The notes: generated by a model not told the origin, from the letters alone. A stretch of 64,000 nt of DNA from Impatiens glandulifera (GCF_907164915.1 NC_061863.1:6068340-6132339), one strand, 5' to 3'; numbered from the stretch's first letter, positions 49,666 through 63,341 are shown. Translations and numbers: made by a program.

Positions 49666-52600
49666 CTATTTTAAGAGCTTAATTATTTGATATTATTATT
49701 TAATAATTGTTTTTTAATTTCATCTTTTATGAACCAAATTATCAAATTATTTTGACTTTATTTTATAATAGTTTAAAATATTGATATTAGGAATATTCAA
49801 TTTAATTATTTGACACAAATATAATTTTTTAACCGATGAACAAAGTTTTCTTGCAAAATCATTTTTAAATAAACCTACATATTTTATGGAATAAAATGAT
49901 AAAGATGTACCAGTACAAAATTATTACATTAAATTCTGATGGGACACATACACCCACCAAAATGCAATCTAATTTTTATTTTTATTTTATTTTATTTTAT
50001 TTTATGTTTTTTAGAACTAGTTTGATTCAATTTTTTTTTATTTGTAACTTAATCGTTTTAGCTTGTTATTTGCTTATTAAAAGTTGATTTAATCCGGTTT
50101 AGTAATTCAAATTATTGTACCAATCTATTGGAACAGTGGTTTATTCAAGTTGTAATCTCAAAATCAAACTTACCCTTATTTTGATTTTTAATGATCAGTT
50201 ATCCAACTTTATGGACTCCACTTTAACATTCAAGGCTCCATTCATTTTCAAAACAAAAAGTCTAAAATATGCATATTAATGATTTGATGATATTATTTTA
50301 TTTTACACCTTCAATAGTTCTATTCAATAGGTTTTCAATAGTCTAAAGTAGTTCATGGTGAAAAAACAAGTCAAAATAGATTAAAAGTTCCGAGTCAATT
50401 ATTCGATTCTTAATGAACTAAATTAAAATGAAATCATGTTTGTGAAATCGAAACTAAAACTTAGTCAAATAAATATTCCCTTGATAAAAGGCAATAAAAT
50501 ATATCCACAAACGCTTCACAAAGAGACATAAAACAACTCATATAAATTTCCAATTTTTCTATTCTTCAAGAAATTTGTGGCATTAAAATAATTGCATTTA
50601 TTTCTTTTGGCACAAGCATGAAAATATGGGGTGAACTTGAATAGATAGTAACATATATATTGCTTTAATATTTAAGTATTATAATGATTTATGTTCGTAT
50701 ATAAATTATTCACCATTATTTGATTAAAAAAAATGTGGTTTAGGAACAAGACATTATTCCGATAAGGGAAAGAGAATTTGTCTCACCTATGTCCATACTA
50801 AGAGGTTGTCGTTTTATATATTTAAATAATTTAATAATTTCATTTATTAATTAAAATATTTTATTTTTATTTTATAAATTTTAAAAAAAAAATCCAAATA
50901 ACCCAACATAAAAGTATGTCTAGTAAATGTTGAGTAAACTTGATTATTTAGTTTTATTAACGCGTTGACTCAATTTCTGTATCTATTAAGATATTTTATC
51001 AGTTGAAACTTATTTAAAAATGCCATCGTGCTAAAAAGTTGAAGTCTTTTTCTTTATAGTATCGTTTTTAGTCCAATTTTGTATCGGTTAAGTTTTAGGA
51101 ACCGAATGTTATATACACTTGTGTCATAACCCTATACTTTCATGATATAATTTTTATTCTGATACCCTTAATAATATTATCTTTTTCGATGAACGTAATC
51201 AAACTTTATTTTGGTAAACCACATTAAATCCATGTATTTTTAACCTAACTAAAAAAGATTTTGATGAATGCAATTTTTGTTTTTTGGTAATGGTTCATGT
51301 ATAAAGATTTGAACTCAAAGTACCACTAAGATATGAGTCCTGATTGAATTAATGCAAACTTTAGAAGCACAGGATCAAGGTGTCACAATTCCTTTTAATT
51401 TGGAGACCCACAAATCAATGATGAATATGTGAAATGCATGCTTTTAAGAATGGAGAGATTTCTTTAGGTTTCTCTAAAAATAATTTTTGAAGGAGCTACT
51501 GAGAATGACGACGATGAAATCATGATTCGTAGCAAAAATTAGTTCTCTTGTTTCTAGATTATATGAATTGAATGTACATTTGAATTAGATTACCTTGTAA
51601 TACTTGCATGAAAATCAATACATTTTATAAAAATGGACCGCATGAGCTTTGTTTATTTATGAGCAACTTGATTGATTTTCATCTAAATATGGTCATAATC
51701 TATAACTTTTTTATGTTTTTAAACATTCAAATTCGTATACAAATCCCCTTAAAACAAATTTTCAAAAAATTGCCGTTATAATATAATATGAGTTCTTCAT
51801 GTTAGTGTGTACAAAGAAATAGAGACAATACATGGTGGGGCATGGGCAAACTGTAATACCACTTCCCCTCCATTTCCTTTTCAAATGAGAAAGAAAAACA
51901 ATGGAGAAAAAGGGTTTTGCTAGCTTCAATCACATCATGGACCATTTAGGTTATGGAGGATTGTTCTTGTAGGTAAGCACCTTCTTGTGATGGTAGGGAC
52001 AAATTGTGGACGATTCAATTGTCACCCACATCGTAAAATAATGCAATCATGAACAATTACTCGAGCTCCCTTTCTCGTCTACTTTTGAGTCTCTTGTGGG
52101 GTACGATGATGCGTTGGTGTTTCTATGAATAAACAAAAGTATGACCATCTTTGTTCTTGCGAATCTCTCTTTTCTACTAAGAGTATTTTGACCTTTTCAG
52201 TTCCTTTTTGATATATTACACTTTTAGTAGTACAATAAGTTAGTTTGATCTACTTATTTGCAACTTATTTGTTAGTTTGTTTGTTAATTGTTTAGATAAG
52301 TTTGATAACAATTAATTTTTAAAAATGTGTATAATGAAAAACACAATTAATTCACTTCAACTTATTCGCTAATTGCAAATTGTTTAAGTACGTTCGATAA
52401 GATTAATTGTTGAGTTTATAGACGATCGTTGAAATAGTATAAAGAGAAAAAGGTAAAACAAGAAAGATGCAAATTAGTATAAAGAGAAAAGGAAAACAAG
52501 AAAGATTGTTTTAAGTATTTCTTTTATTATTGTGTTTGGCAAATTTAGAGGATTTGAAATAAAGGTAATTTCCGCAAGAATAGACTTATATTTATTTTTG

Positions 52601-53266
52601 AAGAGTCGGAATGTGATTATTTTTTGGTATGTTTTGGAATATTTGTTGTTTTTGTTAGTTCTATTCATTCATTTTTCATGTAATTTATGTTGTTACTTGA
52701 CAATTATTTTAAGAAGGTAATTTTCTTTATTTTTGTGATCTAATATATATATATATTACATACATAGTTGTATTATTTATTGATTTTGTTAAAGCATAAA
52801 AAGTGCCAAATCATAATCAAAATGTCCTTTTCACTTTACACTTTCAACCAAAAAATAGAAAAGAAAAAGTTGGGATGGAATTAATTTTAATAGATTAAAT
52901 TTTAAAGTACTTTTCTTAAATCTCACATATAACACACAAAATATTATAAAAATCACATACATAGTTGTTTATTGTTTTGGTATGCATTAAAAAAGTACAA
53001 ACTTTATGGAGACTATAAATCTTTTGAAAACTTACCTAATTAGAACAGCAATTAATCACACTTCTATATCAACTTTGTATCTATTTCTCAATATTAATTA
53101 TAGTATGATACGCATATTCAACATCTTAAGACAATGATCCATCCAAATTACTAAACATTTAAAGCTGGTTTTGTACCAAATGTTTTTCTTATCTTGTTAA
53201 TATACATACATTCAATTTAAACTCTTTTTTTTTTTAAATATAAAACTCTTACTAACTAAAAACTCA

Positions 53267-53348
<82 letters not shown>

Positions 53349-54060
53349 AATGAAATATGCTAGCATAACCCATTTACACCAATTCAACTTAACTCGTTAT
53401 AAATAAGAATCGAACCTAACCCATTTACACCAATTCAACTTAACTCGTTATAAATAAGAATCGAACCGTGGCCTTTGGTTCTTAAAAACAACTCTGGCGA
53501 CCTTTGGTTCTTAAAAACAACTCTGGTCACCTGAACAAGAACTAGTAGGTTCAAATAATATAATTTTTTATTAACATAATTATTCTAAAAATACAAAATC
53601 TCAATAAAAATACAAAATAATAAGCATATACCTCAATAAAATATTTTATTCGTTTTTTTAATCCAATCATAATTAAATGTTATATTGTTCACTCTTTCAT
53701 TTATCACATCACTTAATTAATTAAATAAAATATTTTATAATTAAAAATAAATTAATTTTATTATTATATATTGATAAATTTTAAATATTTTACCTACAAA
53801 TATATGATCAAAATAATAAGAAGAAAATATTTTATCAGAAAATACTCACCTTCTTCATCAACATTATTTTTTTAAGATAAACTATTACTTTATTGGCTAA
53901 ACAAGCTCCAAGTGAAAATTTGGCAAGAAAACCTTATTTTTAATCTCTTGAAAACCATTTTTATTATTTGGACTCATTACTGGTTTTGATTTCATTTTCA
54001 TATTATATTGATTATGTATATCTACAAACTCAAAAAAGAAAAAAATCATAATTTTAAAAA
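49210..54060. other. AT-rich intergenic region with microsatellites
   Basis: No gene is supported. TA microsatellites lie at about 49627-49663 and 53270-53344. At 52435-52508 an imperfect duplication of a TAGTATAAAGAGAAAA unit (about 40 and 34 bp) occurs. A decayed MITE-like stretch at about 52240-52410 has TTAGTTTGATCTAC and AAGTACGTTCGATAAG ends. The frame at 49896-50087 is low complexity. Confidence 0.5.
53366..53529. repeat. Two adjacent tandem duplications (51 bp x2 and 29 bp x2)
   Basis: Positions 53366-53416 are repeated at 53417-53467 (TAACCCATTTACACCAATTC start). Directly afterwards a 29-bp unit starting CCTTTGGTTCTTAAAAACAA is present at 53472-53500 and again at 53501-53529. The block begins 20 bp after a TA microsatellite of about 75 bp. 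Confidence 0.8.
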
Positions 54061-54099
54061 TAACCCAACTCAAACTCAAACAAGTCCTTACAGTGAGTG

Positions 54100-54401
54100 G
54101 ACATAGTAAATAACATGTTAATATTGCACCATCTATTCCAACAAACTATTTCTCTCTCCCTCTCTCTCTCTAGAGATCTCTGCAAGAAATTAATTTTGAA
54201 TTCAATATTCAATGTTCATCACACACTTAACTGCATTTCCTTCTTAAGTTTATCCCTCTCTCTCTCTATAAACAACAACTTCTGCAACTAAATCCATATT
54301 TGAAATCAATGTCATGGTCAAGTAGCATCTCTCTTTGACAGACACTTCCATTCACCAATCTTCAATCCATTGGTTGGAAATACAATAGCTGAAAAAAAAA
54401 G
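54100..54401 (+). other. Untranslated first exon of the RopGEF gene
   Basis: A CT-rich leader (CTCTCTCCCTCTCTCTCTC at about 54151) typical of plant 5' leaders ends at 54401 before GTTAGT, a usable donor. Splicing to the acceptor ending at 56135 (TTTTTCAAG) would place the coding start 16 nt into the next exon. The leader holds a short upstream frame at 54309-54338 (MSWSSSISL). The transcription start is not determined; about 54100 is a guess from composition. Confidence 0.45.
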
Positions 54402-56151
54402 GTTAGTTTATCTCTATTCTTCATTTCTAAATGTTTTATCTATTTCAAATTGGAAAATCTTGATGAGAATGATCTTCTGTTTCAATAATCTGAGAAAATC
54501 TGCAGTATGAAATATGAAATTATGAATGGGTTTATGTATGGCAGAAAGATGAGAAAGTTTTTCTTTACATTATTTGTTTCTTCTTTTTCTATTCTGTTTG
54601 CTTTTTGGGGGGTTTGAGTTTACTTTATTATACTCATTGTTTTAAGCTTTAAAGTTCTTGGGGATAGTAACTATTAAGTAAGATCCATTAATGGTGTTTC
54701 ACTGCATCTTCTTTCAAGCAGAGAATCAGATTTTATTTGACTAAAAATTCATTTATTATATATATATATATATATTATTTTATAAAATTTAAATATAAAA
54801 TATTATAAGAATTTAGTAAATTAAAAATTAAATAATTTATTATTATTTAGGTTGTGGGTTTACTTTATTTTTTATAAATATAAATTTAAAAAATAAAAAT
54901 ATATTATAATAATGTAGTTAACCAAAACCCAAATAATTTACAAGTTTATGTAATAACTTAAACTTAACAGTTTTTTTTTATGTATTTTATCATTATGTTG
55001 GGATTTTTGTAATTTATTTATTAAAAAAAATAGTTTTTTTTTTCTAAAATATTTTAAAAATTCCCAAATAACACAAATTAATGTGTTATTACAAATATAG
55101 GCAAAAACAACATTATTAATATTATTGTTTGCATCATCACATGGTGAACAGTGGAAGTGTTTTCTGCCAGCTACTTTAGATGTTGAATTATGTTACATCT
55201 CATAATTTTACCTTTTGAAAAAAACATTTTTTCAGTTTTTATGTCAGAATAAATAAAAAGTATAATATATATATATAGTTTCCAAACAAACTAAATTTAG
55301 GTTTATTTTCTTGATTTAAAAAAAAAAAATCACCACATTATTTTATCATTTTAACTATTTATATTACACAAATTTCAAATAACACTTTTATATTACATAA
55401 GTTTAAGCAAAAAATATATAAAATTCCTAAAAAAACACTCAAGATCAAACTGCCTAGTTAACACAATATTTGAAATTACAATTGATAAACTTGCTTATAG
55501 AATATGTAGGTATAAAATGACCATTTTACCCTTATTTTTATATAGATAAACTAGTAAAGAAATTAAGGATATTTTTGTCTTTTTAAAGTTGAGTAGTATA
55601 ATTATCTTGTTTTACCCTCTCACATTTTAAAATAAGTCTGGAATAACCAAAAATCCATATTTTATCATCAACTAAAATATTTTTTAAATTTTTTTAATAA
55701 ATATTTTTTCATTATATATATACCCCATAATGTCTAACTTCTAACTTGCTTTTCAATAACTTGTACCCTTTTCTTATCTAAGCAAATAAAAGACAAGAAA
55801 GGCTTGTTTGATCTAATTTTTTTCTAATAAAATCATATTATAGTTTGAAAACCTTATTGATCAAAGAATGGATTATTAGGGATAAAATACTAAAAACATA
55901 TAAAGTAAGTTTGGTATTTTTGTTAACAATTTGAATTATTTAACTGATGATGAGAATAAGATTAACTCCATATCAAACAAGACCTAAAGAATAAGAAGAT
56001 AAATAATAATAAAAAAAACTGCAAATTGGAGGAATATGATTACATATCAGAGAGTTGTGACAAAATTTGTTTAATGTGATTTAAGGGGAATAGTTTTGTC
56101 CTTATATAGCCATTCTTTGTCTTTTTTTTTTCAAGTTTATTCTCGTGAACA

Positions 56152-59100
56152 ATGATGATGATGAAGATGAAGAAAAAACTGGCTTGCTGCACTCGTCACA
56201 AGGAGATAAGTCTTGACTTTGATGAACAAGAAAGTGAGTTCCCTAGTTTATGCTTAATTTGGTATTGTTACAAAAAAAAAAAAAAAAATAACCCGAGAGA
56301 ATAGTTAAAGTGAAAAGGGTTTGGTTTCAAAATGTTCGATTATCACTAAAAACCGTATTGAATTGAGGTGGATACGCTAGATCTTGTTAACGCTCATGTT
56401 TAAAAGAAAAAAAAAAGTAATAATGTATGAGTTTTTTCAAAATAATTTGGTTTAATAATGATTGATGTCCCTGAATACTACCATTTTGCTTAATATATTA
56501 TTAAAAATAATTAAGCTATTAGTATAGTTCAACTAGTAAAAGTCTTAAACCAAGAGATGTAGTACATTAATTAATATTTTATTATTTTTTATTAGATAAG
56601 AGATTATTAAGTTGGTCTCATTCATAAAATTTTCAAGAATTTTCTAAAAGGCCATTCAAAAAAAAAATGATTAGGTTGAATGATATGGAATTGATTAATA
56701 TATTTTTTTGAAATAATTCTTATTAACTTCCTCAAATGAACATAAATATAATTATTCTATTAATAATTTATCCATTTAATTCCACCTATAAATCAACATT
56801 ATGAATTATAATCTACAACAATAAAAATAAACCATATACAAAGTACAAACAAGGCTTAAAGTTTATTGTTTTTAATGGTGGAAAATAGTTAATGTGATCA
56901 TTTGTGTTCTTCCACTTAAAATTTTGTTTTGATTTTAACTTTTGAATTATTTTGAATTATTTTTTTTTGTAAAATCATATGTGGTTGATGCTATAATTTT
57001 GATGTAATTGGACCACCTAAGATCTTTCCTTTTTTAAAATAAATAAATCCCATTGACTAAATAGGAAGATAGGATTAGTATTTTATTATCTTATAAGCCA
57101 AAATTATTATTTTAATTTTTGGGAATAAACAATTCTCTGTTTCTCTTAACTTCTTGATTTGTTTTGACTTTTTTGCCCCACATGATGCCAAATGGAAGAA
57201 CGGCTATATTTTGTTTTCTCAGATCTGATCATAGTTTAGATTGTAGCTTTTTAAAATTTAAAATTTCTAGAGTTTGGTTGCATGCATCTTTAGTATAAAA
57301 ATAGTAGGATCTTGTGTCAATAATATACACATGTTTGGTATAGTTTAATTTTTTTTTATTACATAATGAGTTGTTTTTATATAATGATTTATTAGCTGAA
57401 TATATTAAGAAATGTCCATTTATTCAAATTGAATTGGATATGCATTCCATATTTTAAACTAGGGTGTGTTTTTAAATAACCACATTTTATACCAAATAAA
57501 AATTTATGTTCATCAAAATAAATTGTCATAAATTTTACTAAAACCTTTTTTTCAAAAGAGGTTTCTTACATCATTTAAAGTTCAAACCCTCTTTAAATGA
57601 CCAAAATACCCTTGATCATTTGAACTGCAAAATTTTATTTTTTATTTTTATTTTTTTGAGAAAGAGATGATGCAATGTACGTGGGTCTTCTCCCATTAAT
57701 ATTAGTATTTGAATCCCAAGATCTTGCTTGATCTCGAGATTTTAAACTTTTTGTTAGATTAGTTTTTTTATCACATTAAATCACTTAATTCATTAACTAA
57801 AATATTTAATTTTAATTTTAAATACAAATCAATCTTAAATTTTTTTCATATAACCCACTTTTTATTTAATAAGATTTTTCCAAAAACCTATAAAAAATTT
57901 CAATAAACTCAAGATCCAACCAGCTCCAAGAGACATTGCAGTTACTGAGTGGGGCCAAAATAGTGAGAGGTTGGATGACTTCATTTAATTTACTGTTATT
58001 TTGTGTATGTCAGCTCTTGTGGATTATTCTATTTAATTAGTTTGACTAATTCCTGTTCCTTTATTTTTTTCTTTCCAAACCTTCTTAATTTAATTAGAGT
58101 AACATGCATCTCAACTACCATAATTTCCAATAGAAGGAAAGATCTGTTACATTTATTTCCATAGCAAAATGTATAATTTACCATCTGCACATTTTAAACA
58201 AGTCTTTCTTAGTTGAGTATATACTTATATTTTCAGAATTGGATTCTTGAAACTAAGATGGTTTGTGCTGTTGATGAAATAAATTGATGGATGAAATATA
58301 AATGGGTGCAAAAAATGATATTATGCAGTAAAATAAACAAAGATTGAGAGAAATCTCAGCAACCTATACATTACCAAACAGAGCGATTTTGTGAAAATAT
58401 GAAATGGTACAACATGAATGGTCTATCTTGGAAGTAATTAAAATTTCAAGCTATTTAATGGTTTATGTAGTTGTGATGTATATGGTTTTATAATAACACA
58501 AGTGTTTTGTTTTGAATTTCAGGAATAATGACATACAATGGTTTGGAGAGCTTCATAATCAACAATCACTCCTACGAAAATGAAAGTTCCACAAGCCGAG
58601 GAGAAGGATGTGCAACTGACTCTCTAGATGAAGATGCATCAAGTTGTTCTTCAAGCAATTACATTTTCGGATCATTCTCTTCCCATTCAGCTATGATGAA
58701 GAGGGACGAAGAATGGGAAGTTAGGAGAGACAGTCCAAAGCATTTTCGCGTGGAAGATAATGAAACTAATCATGTTGCAGATCTCGAAACAATGAAAGAA
58801 AAGTTTGCCAAGTTATTATTAGGAGAGGATATTACAGGGGGAAGGAAAGGGATATCTACTGCTCTGGCTTTGTCTAATTCCATAACAACTCTTTCAGGTA
58901 CAAATCAAATATATTTAATAAGAGTGTTGAATTAAGAGGAGGCTGATGTCTCATGTCTTAGAAGACCATTTTTAAGTATATGTTGTAGTCTTCTTAATCG
59001 TTGATATCATGAACCGAATGTAGCATCGCTGTTTGGGGAGCTCTGGAAGTTAGAACCATTGCCTGAGGAAAGAAAGGGAAGATGGAAAAGAGAAATGGAT

Positions 59101-61043
59101 TGGCTGCTCTCGCCCACAAACTATATGATCGAATTAGTCCCCACCAAACAAAATGGTGCCAATGGGCGTACTTTCGAGGTATTAATTATTGAGCCTATCT
59201 GAAAACTAATAAGAAAATTGCCAAAAAATAAGATTGAAAGTTTCTTTTCTTAATCATGATGCAATTATAGTGTAAATGCTATGTTTTATTTGGTATAGAG
59301 TTTTTTTTCCTGATCATAATCACTTTAACTTCTGAATCAATGTAAGTTACCAAAACAGTTGCATCACTTGAGAATCCACAATGATTATTATAACAGTTAC
59401 ATTGTAAAAAAAAATAATATATTGGCTGGCTAAACAGATCATGACTCCAAAAGCTCGTGCAGACATCCAAATGAATCTTCCTGCTCTTCGAAAGCTCGAT
59501 TCTATGCTCCTTGTAAGTGATCTTTCCTTCTTCTTAATCACATTTATAAGTATGCTTTATTTTTGTTATGACTTGAATAATATTCTACAGGAGACATTGG
59601 ATTCAATGGATGGAACTGAATTTTGGTACGAAGAACGAGGAAGCAGAGGCGAGGGAAGGAACAATAGAACCGAAAGACAGAGCAAAAGGTGGTGGTTACC
59701 ATCGCCACAGGTACCGTCAACAGGCCTTTCAGAGTCTGAAAGGAAGAGATTATTATACCATGGCAAAGTTGTTAGGCAAGTATTTAAGGCTGCAAGATCC
59801 ATCAATGAGTCTGTTTTACTTGAAATGCCTGTTCCTACTCTTATCAAAGATGCAATGCCAAAGGCAAGCTCATAACTTACTACTTATTAAAAGATCTCAT
59901 ATGAAATATATATATATATAGTAAGTTAAATGATTTTTACAGTCTGGAAAAGCAAATCTTGGCGAGGAGTTGTATAAGTTGTTGAGCATAGAAGGCATGA
60001 CAGGTGAGGAGATGGTGAATTCCATAAACTTGAAATCGGAGCATCGTGCTCTTGAGATGCTGAACAAGTTGGAAGCAGCAGCAATGGTATGGGGAGATAG
60101 AATAATAACGAGTCATGAGCTGCAAGACGGTTCTAATGATCATAATTACAATATTAAGTCTCCTATTCGCACATCATGGTCATCTTTTATGATGAAGGAT
60201 CCATTAGCTGAACTTGACAAGAAGGAGTTTTTGATGGGTCAAGCCAATGCTCTTATAAAACAACTTCATATCACATTTCCTAACCTTCCTCCCACCTTTC
60301 TTCATGTCATCAAAATACAATATGGCAAGGTTAGTAATTTCATGCTTATCTGCTTAATTACTTATTTTGAAGTCTTAAATTATGATTTCATATTGTTACT
60401 ATAGACCTATGGATTTCAAATGAGAATATCTGTATGACTAAAGGCTTTTGTGAATTGTGATGTAGCCATTTAGGCTTATTTGTTCGAAATAAACCGTTTT
60501 TGGGTGAAAATACTTGTTTGATGTAAAAAAATGATTTATTCAAGATGATCAAAATATCTTTTGTGCTTAAAATGTTAGAAAAATGGTGTTTTATTATTTT
60601 AGTTAATGATTTGAAATGGTTTATTAAGATTGCAATTGTAAAAAGAATGTGTTCTTTTGAGTTTTGAATGGATTTTTTTATGGTCATAATAGGATGTTGG
60701 ACATTCAATATTGGAAGCATATTCTAGGGTACTTGGGAACTTGGCTTACAAAATACTCTCAAGAATAACCGACATTCTTAAGGAAGATATATTCATGAGC
60801 AATCCAAATTCGCCAATCCCGACACCTGGCTTTCGAGGAATCGATTTTCCTGAAACGTTAGATAGTCCTGGTCCTGGTGAAAGAATGAGGCATTCTCTAA
60901 CTGATGAGATGAACCGGGCAGTTGGTGTGTTTCAAAACTTCGATAAACTTGGGATTTCATGTGACGAACCGAAGTTGGTTGGTTCAGTGTTGGGGACACC
61001 TAGCCGAAGCCGAGCATGGTGCATGGGCAATAATAATATATAG
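56152..61043 (+). CDS. ROPGEF: Rop guanine nucleotide exchange factor with PRONE domain, RopGEF14-like, 7 coding exons
   Basis: The product activates plant Rho (ROP) GTPases by exchanging GDP for GTP at the plasma membrane, in polar growth and receptor-kinase signalling. Coding exons are 56152-56233, 58523-58897, 59024-59178, 59438-59512, 59591-59863, 59943-60329 and 60693-61043, all frames joining, giving 565 residues. The N-terminus [18 protein letters not shown], the TYNGLES segment and the Ser-rich stretch resemble RopGEF14-type proteins. The PRONE domain runs from about residue 115 ([19 protein letters not shown]) to about 481, and includes [45 protein letters not shown] and [10 protein letters not shown] (Trp263-Trp264). 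The C-terminal tail ([16 protein letters not shown] onward) is the variable regulatory part. Alternative in-frame ATGs lie among the first codons (MMMMKM). Intron 5 uses a GC donor. Subfamily number is less certain than the family. Confidence 0.93.
59864..59942 (+). other. GC-AG intron in the RopGEF gene
   Basis: The exon ends CCAAAG and the intron begins GCAAGC, while the next exon starts after TTTACAG with TCTGGAAAAGC. Only this junction keeps the frame and the conserved [16 protein letters not shown] sequence. No GT near the boundary would do so. Confidence 0.8.
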
Positions 61044-61060
61044 TTAGTATCAAGAATAGT

Positions 61061-61066
61061 AATAAA
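61061..61066 (+). terminator. Candidate polyadenylation signal of the RopGEF gene
   Basis: AATAAA lies 18 bases after the stop codon. It is the canonical signal; an alternative further downstream cannot be excluded. Confidence 0.4.
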
Positions 61067-61069
61067 ATA

Positions 61070-61931
61070 TGTATATGGTTGTTTTGCAATTAATTACAAC
61101 ATTATTGAGTTTTGTTTATTTAAATGATCAATGAGTTTCAACTTTTATGGATTTGAATTTTTTCTAAGTAAAGTTCTAATTTATAATATGCATATGCCTA
61201 CCCAAAAGTTCTTACAATTTTATTATCGGAAGTAAATTAGTACGATCTTTACAATAATGTCTTCGTTTCTTATCAAATTTATGTTACTCATTTTTCCGTA
61301 TTTGGAGTGTGTACACGGGAAAATCCAGTGACAAAGTCTGAACTTTGAACACATGCATTTTAGTGATAATGTAGCTTAAACTCGAACTCAAATATATCCC
61401 AATCTAATTCAAACTTGTTTTTTCAACCCAAATTATTAATTTGGGATTGGAGTTTGTAATTCACTCTAATAATAATCTTTAAAGTTTCATTGATTACCCA
61501 AGATTTTTTTTTTTTAATGTTTTTATCAATCTTTTTAATAATAACCAACTAATTGTTTGTCTACATTTGACATCCATATATATAATATATAATATAATAT
61601 ATAATATAATATATAATATATAATATAATATATAATATATAATATATAATATATAATATATAATATATAATATATAATATATAATATATAATATATAATA
61701 TATAATATATAATATATAATATATAATATAATATATATATATATATATATATATGCTTGAATTAATATTCACTTTTTAAAATAAAAAATAATAATATATT
61801 AAAAACTTTTATTTATTGTATAATGAAAAAAAGTAGTCCTTTAGTGGGTAAGATAAATGTCACGAGTTAACTATATATCAACAACTTCTCTTTAATATTA
61901 AATGAAATTAACATCTTTTATGAAATATAGT
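61070..61931. other. Spacer between the RopGEF gene and hAT copy 2
   Basis: The sequence is AT-rich and non-coding apart from the satellite at 61576-61754. It includes the original upstream region of the protease inhibitor gene before the hAT insertion. Confidence 0.4.
61576..61754. repeat. AATATAT heptanucleotide satellite
   Basis: About 180 bp of mostly 7-bp AATATAT units, with some AATAT interruptions, ends in a pure TA run. The long Tyr/Ile frame on the minus strand is only the repeat translated. Confidence 0.85.
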
Positions 61932-61939
61932 ACTATATA

Positions 61940-63333
61940 CAGTGGCGGACCCAGAAATATTTTCTCGGGGGGGCCAAATACATAATAACGTGCATTTTTT
62001 TGCTATCAAATAAATGCATTTTTAATTAAAATTTTACTCGATAATTACATAAAAATACTAATAAGCACAATTACTAAATTATTCTTGTCCCTGAGTCGGT
62101 ACAAAAGAAGACAAATATCTTCGTTACGTTGCCTATACCAATCAATCAATTCAAGAAAAAAAATTTTATTTGATGAACTACTTGACTCATCATGTCCTCG
62201 AAAAGGTAATCCTTGCCTCAATAGAAAGCGTGTTACATCAAATATTGTCGTTAAACATGTGTGATAATTTATTTCTATATCACGACCATGTGTACGTAAA
62301 ACGTTTCTCACGTTATGTCTTTGATCTTAAAATGATTCAAATTGAATTCTAGCTTCATTATGACAACTATTTGAAATTCTCATATGACGATTGAATCTTT
62401 CTAATGCTCTTTTCCAATTTTTGTACTCATCTACTATAAATGTATCATCTACGTTTTCTCTATTTAAAGGTTTGAAAAGATAACACCAAAAACAAAATGA
62501 TGCATCTTTTGATATGCTATATTCTAACCATGTATATTTGATAAGTAACATTAGACTCATTAGTAGGCTCATTAATTGATGTAGAAATACAAATTCGTTT
62601 ATAGAACATCTTCATTATTCTATATCCTACATAAAATAAATGATTAAAAATAAATATGTGTCACAACCCCTAAATAAAATCTAACAAATACATTTATTTG
62701 TTGAAATAATTTAAAAATAATTTAAAATTAAGAAATATAAAATAATATTTTACCATTATATTTATATAAATGGTTATTTTACTAATTTGTATTATTAATT
62801 ATATTAAAATTAATAAAATATATATATATATAAATAAACTATAATATAAATATAGTTTTAAAATAAATAATAATATTATATGATTTTCATTATTTTATAT
62901 ATAATTCTTTATATTTTAACTTATATAAATAAATGTTATTTATATATTAACTAAAATTTATGTATTATTATAAATATTGTATTTTAGAAAATATTTTTTT
63001 GTATAAAATAAAATATTAATAATAATTACTTTAATAAAATTATATTTGAAATTAGAATACTATAATTATGAATTAGTTTTTTTTATTAATTTTTATAAAA
63101 GAAAGGGTTAGTTTATTATAAATATTAGAAAATAGTGTTTGTATAAAATAAAAATTTTATATAAAAAAATGTTAGAGGCATGGTTTGATCACCTGACCTC
63201 TACTATACATTTCAACTCCAAAACCACTTGAGCAAAGCCTTATTTAATAAATATATATATAATATTTTAAAAGTTTTATCCTTGTTGGGGGAGGCCCGGG
63301 CCCCCCAAGGCCCCCCTTGTAGGTCCGCCACTG
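61940..63333 (-). mobile_element. hAT transposon deletion derivative, copy 2
   Basis: The left terminus is CAGTGGCGGACCCAGAAAT; the right terminus on the minus strand is CAGTGGCGGACC. The 8-bp target duplication ACTATATA is exact (61932-61939 and 63334-63341). Left-end sequence and AT-rich right part match copy 1, but the retained coding piece is from the N-terminal half of the transposase. The element is 1394 bp and non-autonomous. Its right end lies 78 bp before the start codon of the protease inhibitor gene. Confidence 0.9.
62045..62640 (-). pseudogene. hAT transposase, TTF zinc finger and DUF4371 part
   Basis: The minus strand reads YTWLEYSISKDASFCFWCYL and NWKRALERFNRHMRISNSCH (62572-62327), the TTF-type zinc finger region. 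A second frame (62311-62110) then continues with FLLRQGLPFRGHDESSSSSN and FFLELIDWYRQRNED (DUF4371 region). After this the sequence jumps straight to the transposase C-terminal tail and the left element end. The frame shift and the internal deletion make it non-functional. Confidence 0.75.
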
Positions 63334-63341
63334 ACTATATA

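Noticed and set aside
61494..61772. Minus-strand Tyr/Ile repeat protein
   Set aside because: Pure translation of the AATATAT satellite.
63175..63240. tRNA-like or SINE-like head on the minus strand (GCTCAAGTGGT)
   Set aside because: It lies within hAT copy 2, a related stretch exists at the matching place in copy 1, and no B box or A-rich tail follows, so it is probably part of the transposon.
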